Assembly (NCBI RefSeq): GCF_002257665.1
Contig: NZ_MQWB01000001.1
Location: 185,151 to 249,150 of the forward strand
Reading direction: 5' to 3'
Length of the DNA: 64,000 bases
From: Rubricoccus marinus
Lineage (GTDB): Bacteria; Bacteroidota; Rhodothermia; Rhodothermales; Rubricoccaceae
The translations under genes and the position numbers were made by a program. Of this stretch, positions 16,875 through 25,851 are shown in pieces (the first letter of the stretch is position 1; each line of letters opens with the position of its first letter). The notes under the pieces were generated by a model. It was not told where the DNA came from and did not search any database. It worked only from the letters and a program-made list of their open reading frames with translations.

Positions 16875-18236
16875 ATGAAACGTTTCGCTACGCCTCTCTT
16901 CCTCCTCGCCCTCACGCTAGCCGTGTGGGGCTGCACCTCCGCCCGCGGCGCCTACGATGACGCCATGCAGGCCGAACTCGCGGGCGATTTGCCCACCGCC
17001 TTCGAACGCTACTACACCGCGCTCCGCCGCGACGGTGACCTCCCCAACGCCAGAGGCCGCTTCGGCGTCGTCGGGCGCGATCTGGTCTCCGGCCTCCTCG
17101 CGCAGGCCTCTGGCGCGCGCGTGCCGACGCAGGCGGCGGATCTCTACCTGGACGTCGAGCGACGCGTGAACCGGGCGTCCGAAGTCGGCGTTTCGCTGCG
17201 CCTGCCTGAGACGTTCGCGGAGGATCGAGACCTCGCACTCGACGACGCCATCGCGAGCCTGCGCGAGGCCAGCGCGGACGCTCACGCCGCTGGCGACTTC
17301 AACGGCGCCCTCGCGAGCCTCAACCGCGCCCGCGCCTACCGGCCGTCTGCCTCTGAACTTCGGCTCTTGGACGGCGACGCCCGCCTCGTCTACTCCGATT
17401 GGGCCGAGGACGACCTTGCCCGAGGCCTCTGGCGCCGGGCCTACGCCAACACGGAGTACGCGCTCGGCTTCTCCGATCCCGACGACGATACCGTTTTCCG
17501 GCTCCAAGACCTCCAGGCCGCCATCCTCGACGCCGGCAGCGTCCGCGTGGCCTTTTTCCCACTCGCACGGGACGCCAGAAACGACGACCGAGACGCCAGA
17601 GGCTCCGACGACGGCGAGCGCGGCGGCGTCGGCCGGGACCGCGCGCGGATACCCTACGGCTTCGCGGCCGACCTGGACGACGTGCTGAACGACGACCACT
17701 GGGCGCGCCCGCCGCTCTTCGTCTACGCCGCCGACCCCGCCGATGTGCGCCGGCTGGTGCGCGGCGAGCGCGACCTGGACCGCCTCGGGGGCAACCGCTC
17801 GCTCCTCGCCGGGCTCGCGCGCGACCTCGATGCCGACCTCGGCGCCGCGTTCTCCCTCGGCCTCTGGCGCCAAGCTGAAGAGGTGCGCGAGCGTGACGTG
17901 CGACAGGCCTCGACCCGTTCCGGTCAGCCCGCCACGTACGACTACCTCCGCGTGCGCATGAGCGCGGGCGCGACGGTCTCGTACACCGTTGTGGACGCAA
18001 GCACGCGGGCTGTCGTCTGCCAGGGCGAGGTCGAGAAGGACGTGCGCGATACCGTCACCTTCCACGAGTTCGACGGCGACTGGCGCGATCTCGCCGTCAG
18101 CCGCGACGACCGCCGCTACTTCACCGACGACTACCGCGCCGACGTGGAGGCCGAAATGGCCCTCGACCTGCAGACGCAGCTCGCGAACGCCGTCGCGGAG
18201 CGCGTCTATGCCTGCGTCGGTCAGCAGGTACTGTAG
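16875..18236 (+). CDS. Lipoprotein with helical repeats
   Basis: 453 residues. The ATG at 16875 gives signal peptide MKRFATPLFLLALTLAVWGC, with lipobox. Residues ~25-215 look like TPR-type helical pairs (AYDDAMQAELAGDLPTAFERYYTALRRDGDLPNARGRFG; LREASADAHAAGDFNGALASLNRARAYRPSASELRLLDGDA). The C-terminal half resembles a CsgG-like or lipoprotein beta domain (AGATVSYTVVDASTRAVVCQGEVEKDVRDTVTFHEFDGDWRDLAV). No exact family name can be given. The iterated motif occurs several times within the gene, giving ARG and LWR tripeptides. Confidence 0.75.
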   Translation: MKRFATPLFLLALTLAVWGCTSARGAYDDAMQAELAGDLPTAFERYYTALRRDGDLPNARGRFGVVGRDLVSGLLAQASGARVPTQAADLYLDVERRVNRASEVGVSLRLPETFAEDRDLALDDAIASLREASADAHAAGDFNGALASLNRARAYRPSASELRLLDGDARLVYSDWAEDDLARGLWRRAYANTEYALGFSDPDDDTVFRLQDLQAAILDAGSVRVAFFPLARDARNDDRDARGSDDGERGGVGRDRARIPYGFAADLDDVLNDDHWARPPLFVYAADPADVRRLVRGERDLDRLGGNRSLLAGLARDLDADLGAAFSLGLWRQAEEVRERDVRQASTRSGQPATYDYLRVRMSAGATVSYTVVDASTRAVVCQGEVEKDVRDTVTFHEFDGDWRDLAVSRDDRRYFTDDYRADVEAEMALDLQTQLANAVAERVYACVGQQVL

Positions 18237-18257
18237 CCGCTGGCGCGAAGGCGTGAG

Positions 18258-18291
18258 GCCTCTGGCGGGACTCGTTCTCGCCAGAGGCTTT
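18258..18291 (+). terminator. Terminator built from an inverted pair of the iterated motif
   Basis: GCCTCTGGCG (18258-18267) and CGCCAGAGGC (18279-18288) give a 10-bp perfect stem with an 11-base loop, followed by TTTCC. It is 22 bases after the stop of the lipoprotein gene. It is the best example here of the motif pair doubling as a terminator. Confidence 0.65.
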
Positions 18292-18373
18292 CCTCTGTAA
18301 ACAGGCCACGCCGCTCGGTCTTTCGCCAGAGGCAACCGCGTACGCATCTTCGCGCTCCAATCCTGCCGACGCT

Positions 18374-18709
18374 ATGCGTTTCCTCTTTGCTGTTCTCTCG
18401 CTGGCTATCTCGGTGCCTGTGTTCGCGCAGACGCCAGAGGCGCACCCTGTTGAGGCTATTGGCGACGACATCGAAGCGCTGCCAATGAGGAGTGGGTGGG
18501 CTAAGCAGACCGATACGTCCGCCATGGAGGGGACGCCTTGGACATGCGGTCTTGCCGTCTCGCTAGTGTGTCTCGAACCACGCGTTCCAGTCCTACAAAG
18601 GGGGGCCTTCGCTTCACGGATTGCTTTGTCGCAGGATGAGCGGTTGGAGGGGGAGTGCTCGCACAGTTCTGGTACGATTAGCCTGACCAATCTCACGCTG
18701 GGCCGCTAG
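18374..18709 (+). CDS. Small exported protein, uncertain
   Basis: 111 residues with a good signal peptide (MRFLFAVLSLAISVPVFAQ) and a short mature part with three cysteines (TPWTCGLAVSLVCLEPRV, ECSHSSGTI). No family recognised. Third-position GC is lower than in its neighbours. It may be a decayed remnant or a small secreted protein. The signal peptide is the main reason for calling it. Confidence 0.5.
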   Translation: MRFLFAVLSLAISVPVFAQTPEAHPVEAIGDDIEALPMRSGWAKQTDTSAMEGTPWTCGLAVSLVCLEPRVPVLQRGAFASRIALSQDERLEGECSHSSGTISLTNLTLGR

Positions 18710-18752
18710 CCTCTAGCGCCAGAGGCGATCTTGGGCGACGCCCCCGCCGCCC

Positions 18753-20429
18753 ATGGACTTCGTCACACTCCACGCCCTTGCCACCGAGTGGGACACCCGC
18801 TGGCGCGGCGCAGCGGTCACCGGCGCGTGGACGCAGAGTCCCCGCGAGCTAACCCTCGCGCTCCAGCTCGCCTCTGGCGACGCAGAACCCGGAACGCAGA
18901 ACCCGGAACCTGGAACCCGTACCGACGCCTTCCGCGCGCTCTGCGATGGCGGCCTCCCGATGGTCTGGCGCCAGCCCGGCGGCGGGCGCCAGAGGCGCAA
19001 CACGACCGACGTGCTCCCCGAACTCGTCGGCCGCACCGTCGAGGCCGTGCGCACGCCCGAGCGCGACCGCTTTCTCGTCCTCCACTTCAGCGGCGGCCTG
19101 CACCTCTGGGTGCGCCTTTTCGGCCCGCGCCCCAACGCGTTCCTGCTCCGCACCGGCGTCCCCATCGCCGCCTTCCTGGGCGACGAACCCGAAGCCCCCG
19201 CCACGCGGCCGGCGCCGCACCCCGAGACGCCCGAAGCCTTCGAGGGTCGCTGGCGCTCGAATCGCAAGAGGCTCTCCCAGGCCGTCGGCGCCGCCGTCCC
19301 GCTGGTCTCCGCGCCTCTGGCGGTGGACGCCTGCCGCCGCGCCGGTCTGGACCCCGACGCGTCGCCAGAGGCGAGCCCGCCCCCGGCCCTCTGGCGCGGC
19401 GTGCAATCGGTCCTGGACGACCTGAAGGCGCCCGCCCCGCACATCGCGTGGCGCGGGACGCCAGAGGACGGCCTGCCCGAAGCGCTGTTGCCCGCGCCGC
19501 TCCAGCACCCGCCCGAGGACTGGACGCTGGAGCGCTTCGAGAGCTTTGACCGCGCGTGTTCCGTCTTCGCGCGGCGCAGCCTGGGTAGCCGCCACTACCG
19601 CGCGCTCTACGCGCCCGTCGAGAAGCCTCTGGCGCGGCTCGCCGCCAAGCGCCAGAGGTCCGCAGACGCGATGCTGGACGAGCTCTCCCAGCCCTCGCGC
19701 GCCGACGGCTACGAGGCGTACGGCCATCTCCTCATGGCTCAGGCCTCTGGCGAGGGGCCGGGCCGCGAGGAGCTCGCGCTGCCGGACATCATGGGCGACC
19801 CGAGCGAGACCGTCACCATCCCGCTGGACCCCGCGCTGAGCGCCGTCGAAAACGCCGAGCGCTACTACGACAAAGCGCGCCGCACGCGCCGCTCGCGCGA
19901 GGAGGCTGAAGGCCGCTGGGAGGCCGCCCATGCCGAGGCCGAAGAACTCGGGGATCTGCTTGCGCGCCTCCGTGCTACGTCCACGCTCCAGGACCTGCGC
20001 GACTTGCTGGAGGCCGAAGACGCCACGCTCGCGCGCGTGCTCCGCCCCGAGGCGCGCGGCGAGACCTCGGAGCCGTTCCACCGCTTCCCACTCCCCGGCG
20101 GCTTCGAAGCGCTCGTCGGCAAGCACGCCCGAGGCAACGCGCACCTCACCACGCGCGTCGCGAGCCCGCACGACCTCTGGCTCCACGCCCGCGGCGTACC
20201 CGGCAGCCACGTCGTCATCAAGCGCCGCGCGCGGACCACAGTCGTCCCGCCAGAGGCCGTCGGCCAGGCCGCCCGCCTCGCCGCCCGCTTCTCGACGGCG
20301 AAAACGCAGAGCCAGGTGCCCGTGCAGGTGACCGAGCGCAAGTACGTCCGGCCCATCAAAGGCGGCCCGCCCGGCTTGGTGCGCGTGGACCGCGAGGACG
20401 TGCTGCTCGTGGAGCCCGCGACGCTCTAG
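18753..20429 (+). CDS. NFACT-family protein, RqcH-like ribosome quality control factor
   Basis: 558 residues. N-terminal NFACT-N (FbpA-like) domain from MDFVTLHALATEWDTRWRGAAVTGAW, a coiled-coil middle (about 370-430, YYDKARRTRRSREEAEGRWEAAHAEAEELGDLLARL), and a C-terminal NFACT-R domain with HDLWLHARGVPGSHVVIKRRAR, the hallmark block of RqcH/NEMF, then QVTERKYVRPIKGGPPGLVRVDRED. RqcH binds stalled 50S-peptidyl-tRNA and adds alanine tails. An unusual linker at residues ~44-56 is encoded by five GAACCCG-type heptamers at 18885-18919. Start ATG is 36 bases past a motif pair. Strong family call; tailing activity is inferred. Confidence 0.88.
   Translation: MDFVTLHALATEWDTRWRGAAVTGAWTQSPRELTLALQLASGDAEPGTQNPEPGTRTDAFRALCDGGLPMVWRQPGGGRQRRNTTDVLPELVGRTVEAVRTPERDRFLVLHFSGGLHLWVRLFGPRPNAFLLRTGVPIAAFLGDEPEAPATRPAPHPETPEAFEGRWRSNRKRLSQAVGAAVPLVSAPLAVDACRRAGLDPDASPEASPPPALWRGVQSVLDDLKAPAPHIAWRGTPEDGLPEALLPAPLQHPPEDWTLERFESFDRACSVFARRSLGSRHYRALYAPVEKPLARLAAKRQRSADAMLDELSQPSRADGYEAYGHLLMAQASGEGPGREELALPDIMGDPSETVTIPLDPALSAVENAERYYDKARRTRRSREEAEGRWEAAHAEAEELGDLLARLRATSTLQDLRDLLEAEDATLARVLRPEARGETSEPFHRFPLPGGFEALVGKHARGNAHLTTRVASPHDLWLHARGVPGSHVVIKRRARTTVVPPEAVGQAARLAARFSTAKTQSQVPVQVTERKYVRPIKGGPPGLVRVDREDVLLVEPATL
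18885..18919 (+). repeat. Coding heptanucleotide array (GAACCCG-type, 5 units)
   Basis: Units GAACCCG, GAACGCA, GAACCCG, GAACCTG, GAACCCG, in tandem, inside the NFACT gene. 35 bp is not a multiple of three, so gain or loss of a unit would shift the frame. Confidence 0.8.
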
Positions 20430-20535
20430 CCTCTGGCGCCAGGGGCTCAGTCGCCGCCCATCCCTCCGCCCCGCATCCCCCATCCCTCCACGCGCCAGAG
20501 GCTAGCTTCGTGACCCCTCACGCCCGCCTCTCGCC

Positions 20536-21438
20536 ATGCTCTGGTGGCAAGCCATCATCCTCGGTCTCCTGCAAGGGATCGCCGAGTTCCTGCCCATCTC
20601 GTCCTCCGGCCACCTCGTCCTCGGGCAGCACTTCCTCGGCATCGACGTGCCGCGGTACGCCAATGGTGAGGCCGACATCGCCTTCGAGGTGTTCGTCCAC
20701 TTTGGGACCGTCCTCTCCATCGTCACGGTCTACCGCCAGAGGATCTGGACCATCCTGACGGACTTGGTGCAGGCGCTCAAGAACCCGAGCAGCATCGCGC
20801 GCGCCATCCAGGGCGGCCCCATCGAGCGGATGCCGGACGAGCCTCTGGCGGAGGAGTTCGGCGACGAAACCGGCGGCGCCAGAGGCCCCATCCCCAGCAC
20901 GCGCCTCGCGCTCTACATCCTCCTCACGATGGTGCCGACCGGCATCGTGTACGTCTTGTTCAAGGACACGCTGGAGAACGCGTTCTCGAACCCGCGCTTG
21001 GTCTGCGGGATGCTGCTCGTGACCGGGACGGTTCTGCTCCTGACCCGTCTGCGCCCCAACCCGACGGGCCACTTCGGGCCGCTTAAGACGGTCCTCGTGG
21101 GCATCGCGCAGTCGATGGCGCTCATCCCCGGCATCTCGCGCTCCGGCTCCACGATTTGCACCGCGATCTACCTCAACGTGGACCGCAAGGAGGCCGCCGA
21201 CTTCTCCTTCCTGATGTCGCTCCCCGTGATCGTAGGCGCCACGCTGCTCAAGACGCTGGACCTCATGGAGCAGGGGACCGCCCTCGGCGTGCTGCCTCTG
21301 GCGCTGGGCACGCTCGTCGCGTTCGTGGCCGGGATCTGGGCCATCAAGGTCGTCATCGCCTTCGTGCAGCGCGGCGACCTCATCTGGTTCGCGGGCTACT
21401 GCTACCTCGTCGGAATCCTGGGCCTGATCTTTATCTAG
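20536..21438 (+). CDS. uppP: Undecaprenyl-diphosphatase UppP/BacA
   Basis: Integral membrane enzyme that dephosphorylates undecaprenyl-PP to recycle the lipid carrier for peptidoglycan and other envelope polymers; overexpression gives bacitracin resistance in other bacteria. 300 residues with about eight membrane segments. Signature motifs are GLLQGIAEFLPISSSGHLVL near the N-terminus (catalytic Glu and SSSGH) and LIPGISRSGSTI near residue 200. Length slightly above the usual 265-280 because of the cytoplasmic loop around residues 85-125, where two iterated motifs lie. The stop overlaps the convergent gene at 21431 by eight bases. Confidence 0.97.
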   Translation: MLWWQAIILGLLQGIAEFLPISSSGHLVLGQHFLGIDVPRYANGEADIAFEVFVHFGTVLSIVTVYRQRIWTILTDLVQALKNPSSIARAIQGGPIERMPDEPLAEEFGDETGGARGPIPSTRLALYILLTMVPTGIVYVLFKDTLENAFSNPRLVCGMLLVTGTVLLLTRLRPNPTGHFGPLKTVLVGIAQSMALIPGISRSGSTICTAIYLNVDRKEAADFSFLMSLPVIVGATLLKTLDLMEQGTALGVLPLALGTLVAFVAGIWAIKVVIAFVQRGDLIWFAGYCYLVGILGLIFI

Positions 21439-21880
21439 CCTCTGGCGCAGGCCCTCCGGAAACACGCCCAGAGTCTGCCTCAGCCGCGCCGCCAGAGGCC
21501 AGCCACGCCTCGTAGTGCGCGAGGTCCGCTCCGGCGCCCTCGCTTCCTTGCTCCACCGCCAGGCGTAGCCACCGCGCAGCCTCCTTGAAGTCCTGTTCGG
21601 CGCCTGCATCCTCCGACTGGTAGATCCACCCGAGGGCTTCCGAGGCGTAGACGTTGCCCTCGCGTCCCATCCGCCGGAGTTCTCGAACTGCACCCGCCTT
21701 GTCGCCCTCAAACCATTGGCGGTGAAAGACGAGCTTGAACGCCTGCTTCTCGTCACCGAGCTTTGCACGCCACTCCATGACGCGGTATGCTTGCTCACGC
21801 GAGGCCTCCGGGTCATCGTACGGTGAAGGACCACAGCCCGAAACGGCCAGGAGCAACACGAGGAGTGCAGCGATACGCAT
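21431..21880 (-). CDS. Sel1-repeat-like lipoprotein
   Basis: 149 residues with signal peptide and lipobox MRIAALLVLLLAVSGCG. The mature part has one or two Sel1/TPR-like units (EGDKAGAVRELRRMGREGNVYASEALGWIYQSEDAGAEQDFKEAARWLRLAVEQGSEGA). It resembles the lipoprotein at 48482-48901 in size, organisation and in overlapping the end of a convergent housekeeping gene. Function unknown, probably protein-protein contacts in the periplasm. Confidence 0.8.
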   Translation of the reverse strand: MRIAALLVLLLAVSGCGPSPYDDPEASREQAYRVMEWRAKLGDEKQAFKLVFHRQWFEGDKAGAVRELRRMGREGNVYASEALGWIYQSEDAGAEQDFKEAARWLRLAVEQGSEGAGADLAHYEAWLASGGAAEADSGRVSGGPAPEAR

Positions 21881-21892
21881 AAGGGGGAAGGG

Positions 21893-22120
21893 CTAGTCGG
21901 CCTCTGGCGCCACGCGAGCGCGTAGGCGCGAGAGAAGGGCGCGCGATGCGCCAGCCGCTCGAGAGCGGGCCTCTGGCGTGCGCGTGGTATCGGCCGCGAG
22001 GGAGTCCGCTTCAAACCGTACCAGCGGCGCCTCCGCGCTCCGCGCCTCGCCAGAGGCGAAATCGCCGCGCGCGACGCCAACGGCCACGAGGGCGAGAACC
22101 AGAAGAAATGCGAGCCGCAC
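21893..22120 (-). CDS. Small exported protein, uncertain
   Basis: 75 residues: hydrophobic start MRLAFLLVLALVAVGVARG, then a polar Ala/Arg-rich tail (AAGASRALLSRLRARVAPEAD). It lies 12 bases upstream of the Sel1-like lipoprotein gene and may be its leader partner. No homology can be claimed; two copies of the iterated motif make up much of its sequence. Confidence 0.5.
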   Translation of the reverse strand: MRLAFLLVLALVAVGVARGDFASGEARSAEAPLVRFEADSLAADTTRTPEARSRAAGASRALLSRLRARVAPEAD

Positions 22121-22429
22121 GATGCCAGGAGAGGGGCCCTAAGGTGTCGGCCCCTGACGGCGGGAGCCGAAGCCTCTGGCGAACGGACCCCCGCGTTGTC
22201 ACGCTCTCGCGACGCAACGGAGCGGTGGCTCACCCGCCAGAGGCGAGAGCCGGACGAGGCGCGTTCGTTCGCGGCCGGTTGGGCCCGGCTCCCGGTGGTC
22301 TCGTTGGTCGCCAGAGGCCTCTTGCGGCCCAGCAGGGGCATCTCTCCGAGAAACCGGGCCGTCGGGTTTAGGCCGAAACGGTCTTCCGCCGATACCGCAC
22401 CGGCAAACATCCCGCACCGCGTCAACACC
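22121..22429. other. Intergenic region upstream of pilC
   Basis: About 310 bases with four iterated motif copies. It should hold the pilC-pilB promoter; none is recognisable by eye. No RNA gene seen. Confidence 0.4.
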
Positions 22430-23788
22430 ATGGCCGAATTCCGATTCTCCGGCACCGCCGCCAGCGGCAAGTCCGTCTCGGGCACCGTCTACGCGCCCAA
22501 CCGCAAGGCGGCGCAGCAGAAGGTGAAGAGCCTGTCTGATAAGCACGCCTTCCAGCTCCAAGAGCTGGAGAAGCGGGCGATGTTTCACTACAAGGTGAAG
22601 CACCCGTCCGGCAAGGTCGTCAAGGGCTCGCAGAAGGCGTACGCCGAGGACGAGATCCGCAACGCCCTCGCCCGCATGGGCCTAGAAGTTGTCTCGGTCA
22701 ACAAGGAGCTCATCAGTCTCAATCGGAAGCCGCCCACGGGCGACGTCATCATGTTCGTCCGCCTCGCGGCGAACCTCCTGATGGAGAAGATGCCCTTCAA
22801 CGAGGTGATGACGCTGCTGATGTCCGACATCTCGTCGGTCCCGCTCAAGCAGGTGCTGCGCGATATCAACTCCGACCTCAAGAGCGGCATGGAGGCCAAG
22901 CAGGCCTTCATGAAGCACGAAGACAAGCTGGGCAAGTTCACCGCCTACATGCTCGGCGTGGCCTCTCAGTCCGGCAACATGGCCGAGATCTACGAGGCCA
23001 CCGCGCGATTTATGGAGCGCAAGGACGAGTTCCGTAAAAGCGTCAAGAGCGCCCTCATCTCGCCGATGATGACCATCCTGGCGACGATCGCCGTGTTCAT
23101 CTGGTACGTCTGGTCCATCGTGCCCCAGACGGCCGGCCTGTTCGCCGACTTCGAGAACCTGGAGCTCCCGCCGCTCACCACGTTCTCGCTCGCCATGAGC
23201 GCGTTCCTGGACGAGTACATGGGTGTCCTCATCGCAGGGGTGCTCCTCATCGCGGCCGGGCTGTTTGCGTACTTCAGGACGCCGAAGGGGCAGATGCTCA
23301 TGTCCAAAAACATGATCCGGATCCCGGTCATCGGGAGCCTGCTCCACAAGCTCAACATCGAGGTCTTCAGCCGCGTTTTCGCCATCCTCTACAGCGGATC
23401 GGGCGAGAACCTGGAGGTTATCAAGGTGGCCGCCGAAGCCTGCGGCAACCCGTACATGGAGCACCGCATCAAGACCGTCACCATCCCCATGATGATGGGC
23501 CAGGGTGCCGACCTGGTGCGCTCGATGGACGCCTCTGGCGTGTTCACGCCGATGGCGCTCTCGCGCTTTAAGACCGGTGCTGAGACCGGCGCGGTGCGCA
23601 AGGCTGCCCAGCAGATGGCGGACTACTACGAGCGCGAGACGACGCTCAAGCTCAAGGCTGCCGTCGAGACCATTCAGACGTTCGTGGGCCTCTTCATCGG
23701 CCTCATGGTCGCGTTCCTCACCGTCCTCTCGGCTGAGACCGCGATGATCCGCCCGTCCGCCAACGACATGATGGGCATGGGCGGCTGA
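22430..23788 (+). CDS. pilC: Type IV pilus / type II secretion inner-membrane platform protein PilC (GspF)
   Basis: 452 residues from the ATG at 22430. N-terminal ~110 residues are two small beta/alpha modules (FRFSGTAASGKSVSGTVYAPNRKAAQQKV; FHYKVKHPSGKVVKGSQKAYAEDEIRNALARMGLEVVSV), then two T2SSF domains with four-helix bundles and three membrane segments (around 215-240, 265-285 and 425-445). The second copy has FSRVFAILYSGSGENLEVIKVAAEACGNPYME. It is the platform on which the PilB motor turns. pilB follows 49 bases downstream, so the pair is likely an operon. The iterated motif is nearly absent, unlike in lipoprotein genes. Could serve pili, secretion or DNA uptake. Confidence 0.95.
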   Translation: MAEFRFSGTAASGKSVSGTVYAPNRKAAQQKVKSLSDKHAFQLQELEKRAMFHYKVKHPSGKVVKGSQKAYAEDEIRNALARMGLEVVSVNKELISLNRKPPTGDVIMFVRLAANLLMEKMPFNEVMTLLMSDISSVPLKQVLRDINSDLKSGMEAKQAFMKHEDKLGKFTAYMLGVASQSGNMAEIYEATARFMERKDEFRKSVKSALISPMMTILATIAVFIWYVWSIVPQTAGLFADFENLELPPLTTFSLAMSAFLDEYMGVLIAGVLLIAAGLFAYFRTPKGQMLMSKNMIRIPVIGSLLHKLNIEVFSRVFAILYSGSGENLEVIKVAAEACGNPYMEHRIKTVTIPMMMGQGADLVRSMDASGVFTPMALSRFKTGAETGAVRKAAQQMADYYERETTLKLKAAVETIQTFVGLFIGLMVAFLTVLSAETAMIRPSANDMMGMGG

Positions 23789-23837
23789 GCCCGCCACGCC
23801 CCCGTTCCGCCTTTCTTCTCCTACCACGTCGTTCGCT

Positions 23838-25724
23838 ATGCCTCCGGCAGCCCTCACCCGAACTCCCCGCTCGCTCGGCGGAGACGGCGCCTCTGGCGGC
23901 AGCCCCTCGGCTGTCCCCGGTGCCCCGCAGGTCCAAGACCGCGTCGTGCAGGCGCTGCTCCGGCGCGGGCAGGTCACTGCGGAGCAGGTCACGGACGCCG
24001 AGCGCGCTCGGCAGTCCCTGGGGGCTCGGACGCCCCTCTGGCGGGCCCTCGCCGGGACCCGCGGCGTAGACCGCGATCTCGTCTTTGCGCAAGCGGCGGC
24101 GACCTACGCCTTCCGCATCGCGCCCGTAGCGGAGCGGGAGCCGGAGGCCGAGTTCGTCAAGACGGTCATGGAGTCGTTCCCGGATGAACTCCGGGAAGAG
24201 CTGATCGACCTCCGGGCGGCGCCGTACGCCTACGCTCAGGATCAACCGAGCGGCATCCTCAAGCTGGTCTTTATCACCGAGGACCCGATGCGGCCCGAGC
24301 TCCAGAAGGCGGTCAACGCCCTGGAACTCGAACGTTTCGAGCTGTGCTACGCGCCAGCGGGCGCGGTCGACAAGGTCATCGAGGAGGCGTTCCCGCGCAA
24401 AAACGAGTACCTGGAGCGCCTCGCTGAGGACTCCGGCGCTGACTTCGACTTTGGTGTCTCGTTCGAGAGCGGCGACAAAAAGCTCGTCGACGAGGACGCG
24501 CTCGAAGCCGAGATCGCGCGCTCGTCGCTCGTCAACCTCGCCGAGGCCATCTTTGTCGAGTCCGTCCGCACGGGCGCGAGCGACATCCACATCTGGCCGA
24601 ATGCCAACCGGCAAACCGAGGTGCACTTCCGCACGGACGGCCGTTTGCAGCACTGGCACACCGAAGACCGCGGCCACCCCGAGGCGCTGCTCTCGGTGAT
24701 CAAGGACTCCGCCCTTAACGTGGACCGGTTCGAGCGCGACATGGCGCAGGACGGGTTTATCCAGCGCAAGGTGGACGGGACCCTGATCCGCTACCGCGTG
24801 AGCATCCTGCCGATTGCGAACGCCAACCCCGAGCTCCGCGCCGAGTCCATCGTTATTCGTGTCCTGGATGACCGGAAGGTGGTCACGGACCTCAGCAAGC
24901 TGGGCCTGCTCGAAGGCGCCCTCGCGCAGTTCGACAAGGCGATCCGCCAGCCGGACGGCATGGTGATCCTCACCGGTCCGACGGGCTCGGGTAAGTCCAC
25001 GACGCTCGTCGCGGCGCTCAGCAACGTCGTCGTCCCCGAGATCAACGTGCTCACGGTCGAGGACCCGGTGGAGTACATCATCCCGGGCGTGCGCCAGATC
25101 AAGCTGAGCCACAAGCTCTCGCTGGAAGGCGCCCTCCGCGCGATTCTGCGGCACGACCCCGACGTGGTCATGGTGGGTGAGATGCGTGACAAGGACACCG
25201 CCGAGCTGGGCGTGAAGCTCGCGAACACGGGCCACCTCACGTTCTCCACGCTCCACACCAACGACGCGCCCTCGGCGGTCTCGCGACTGTACAAGATGGG
25301 CCTGGAGCCCTTCCTGATCGCGTACGCCATCAACCTGATCGTGGCGCAGCGCCTGATCCGTGGCCTCTGCCCGGACTGCAAAAAGGCGAACCCGGACCCG
25401 GACCTCATCATGGCCCGCGAGTTGGGCTTCAGCGAGGAGGAGATCGCGTCGACGACGTTTTATGAGCCTAACGCGGGCGGCGCTTGCCCCAACTGCAAGG
25501 GACGCGGCTACAAAGGCCGCCGTGCCGTTGCTGAGGCGCTGTACTTCTCGCCCGCCATCCGTCAGGCCATCGTCGAGGCCGGTGACACGATCGACGAGGA
25601 CGGCATCCGCGAACTCGCGATCAGCGAGGGCATGCTCACGCTTCAGGCCTCGGCCCGCGAACTCGTCAAGCGTGGCGATACGAGCATGAGCGAGATGATG
25701 CGCGTCACGGCCGGCGAGCACTAG
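23838..25724 (+). CDS. pilB: Type IV pilus assembly ATPase PilB (GspE family)
   Basis: 628-residue extension motor. N-terminal MshEN/T2SSE_N-like domains (QDRVVQALLRRGQVTAEQVTDAERARQSLG...), then the ATPase from about residue 215 (SDIHIWPNANRQTEVHFRTDGRLQHW). Walker A GPTGSGKSTTLVAAL, Asp box VLTVEDPVEYIIPGVRQ, Walker B VVMVGEMRDKDTAEL, His box GHLTFSTLHTNDAPSAVSRL. A tetracysteine zinc module follows: CPDCKK ... CPNCKGRGYKGR. This retained zinc motif separates PilB/GspE from the PilT retraction motor. The two iterated motifs are confined to the variable N-terminus. No pilT, pilin or secretin gene is in the window. Confidence 0.96.
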   Translation: MPPAALTRTPRSLGGDGASGGSPSAVPGAPQVQDRVVQALLRRGQVTAEQVTDAERARQSLGARTPLWRALAGTRGVDRDLVFAQAAATYAFRIAPVAEREPEAEFVKTVMESFPDELREELIDLRAAPYAYAQDQPSGILKLVFITEDPMRPELQKAVNALELERFELCYAPAGAVDKVIEEAFPRKNEYLERLAEDSGADFDFGVSFESGDKKLVDEDALEAEIARSSLVNLAEAIFVESVRTGASDIHIWPNANRQTEVHFRTDGRLQHWHTEDRGHPEALLSVIKDSALNVDRFERDMAQDGFIQRKVDGTLIRYRVSILPIANANPELRAESIVIRVLDDRKVVTDLSKLGLLEGALAQFDKAIRQPDGMVILTGPTGSGKSTTLVAALSNVVVPEINVLTVEDPVEYIIPGVRQIKLSHKLSLEGALRAILRHDPDVVMVGEMRDKDTAELGVKLANTGHLTFSTLHTNDAPSAVSRLYKMGLEPFLIAYAINLIVAQRLIRGLCPDCKKANPDPDLIMARELGFSEEEIASTTFYEPNAGGACPNCKGRGYKGRRAVAEALYFSPAIRQAIVEAGDTIDEDGIRELAISEGMLTLQASARELVKRGDTSMSEMMRVTAGEH

Positions 25725-25771
25725 CAGGGTAGGGGATGCGCGCCTCAGGGGCGCGGGCTGAGCAGATCTGC

Positions 25772-25805
25772 CGCCAGAGGCCTCGTCCAAACCGGGCCTC
25801 TGGCG
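25772..25805 (+). terminator. Motif-pair hairpin after pilB
   Basis: CGCCAGAGGC (25772-25781) and GCCTCTGGCG (25796-25805) pair over 10 bp with a 14-base loop, followed by TTGCTTCC. It lies 48 bases past the pilB stop, before the convergent ogt gene. Confidence 0.5.
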
Positions 25806-25851
25806 TTGCTTCCCGCGGCCCCATCTCCACGCCGCCTCTGGCGCCAGATGC

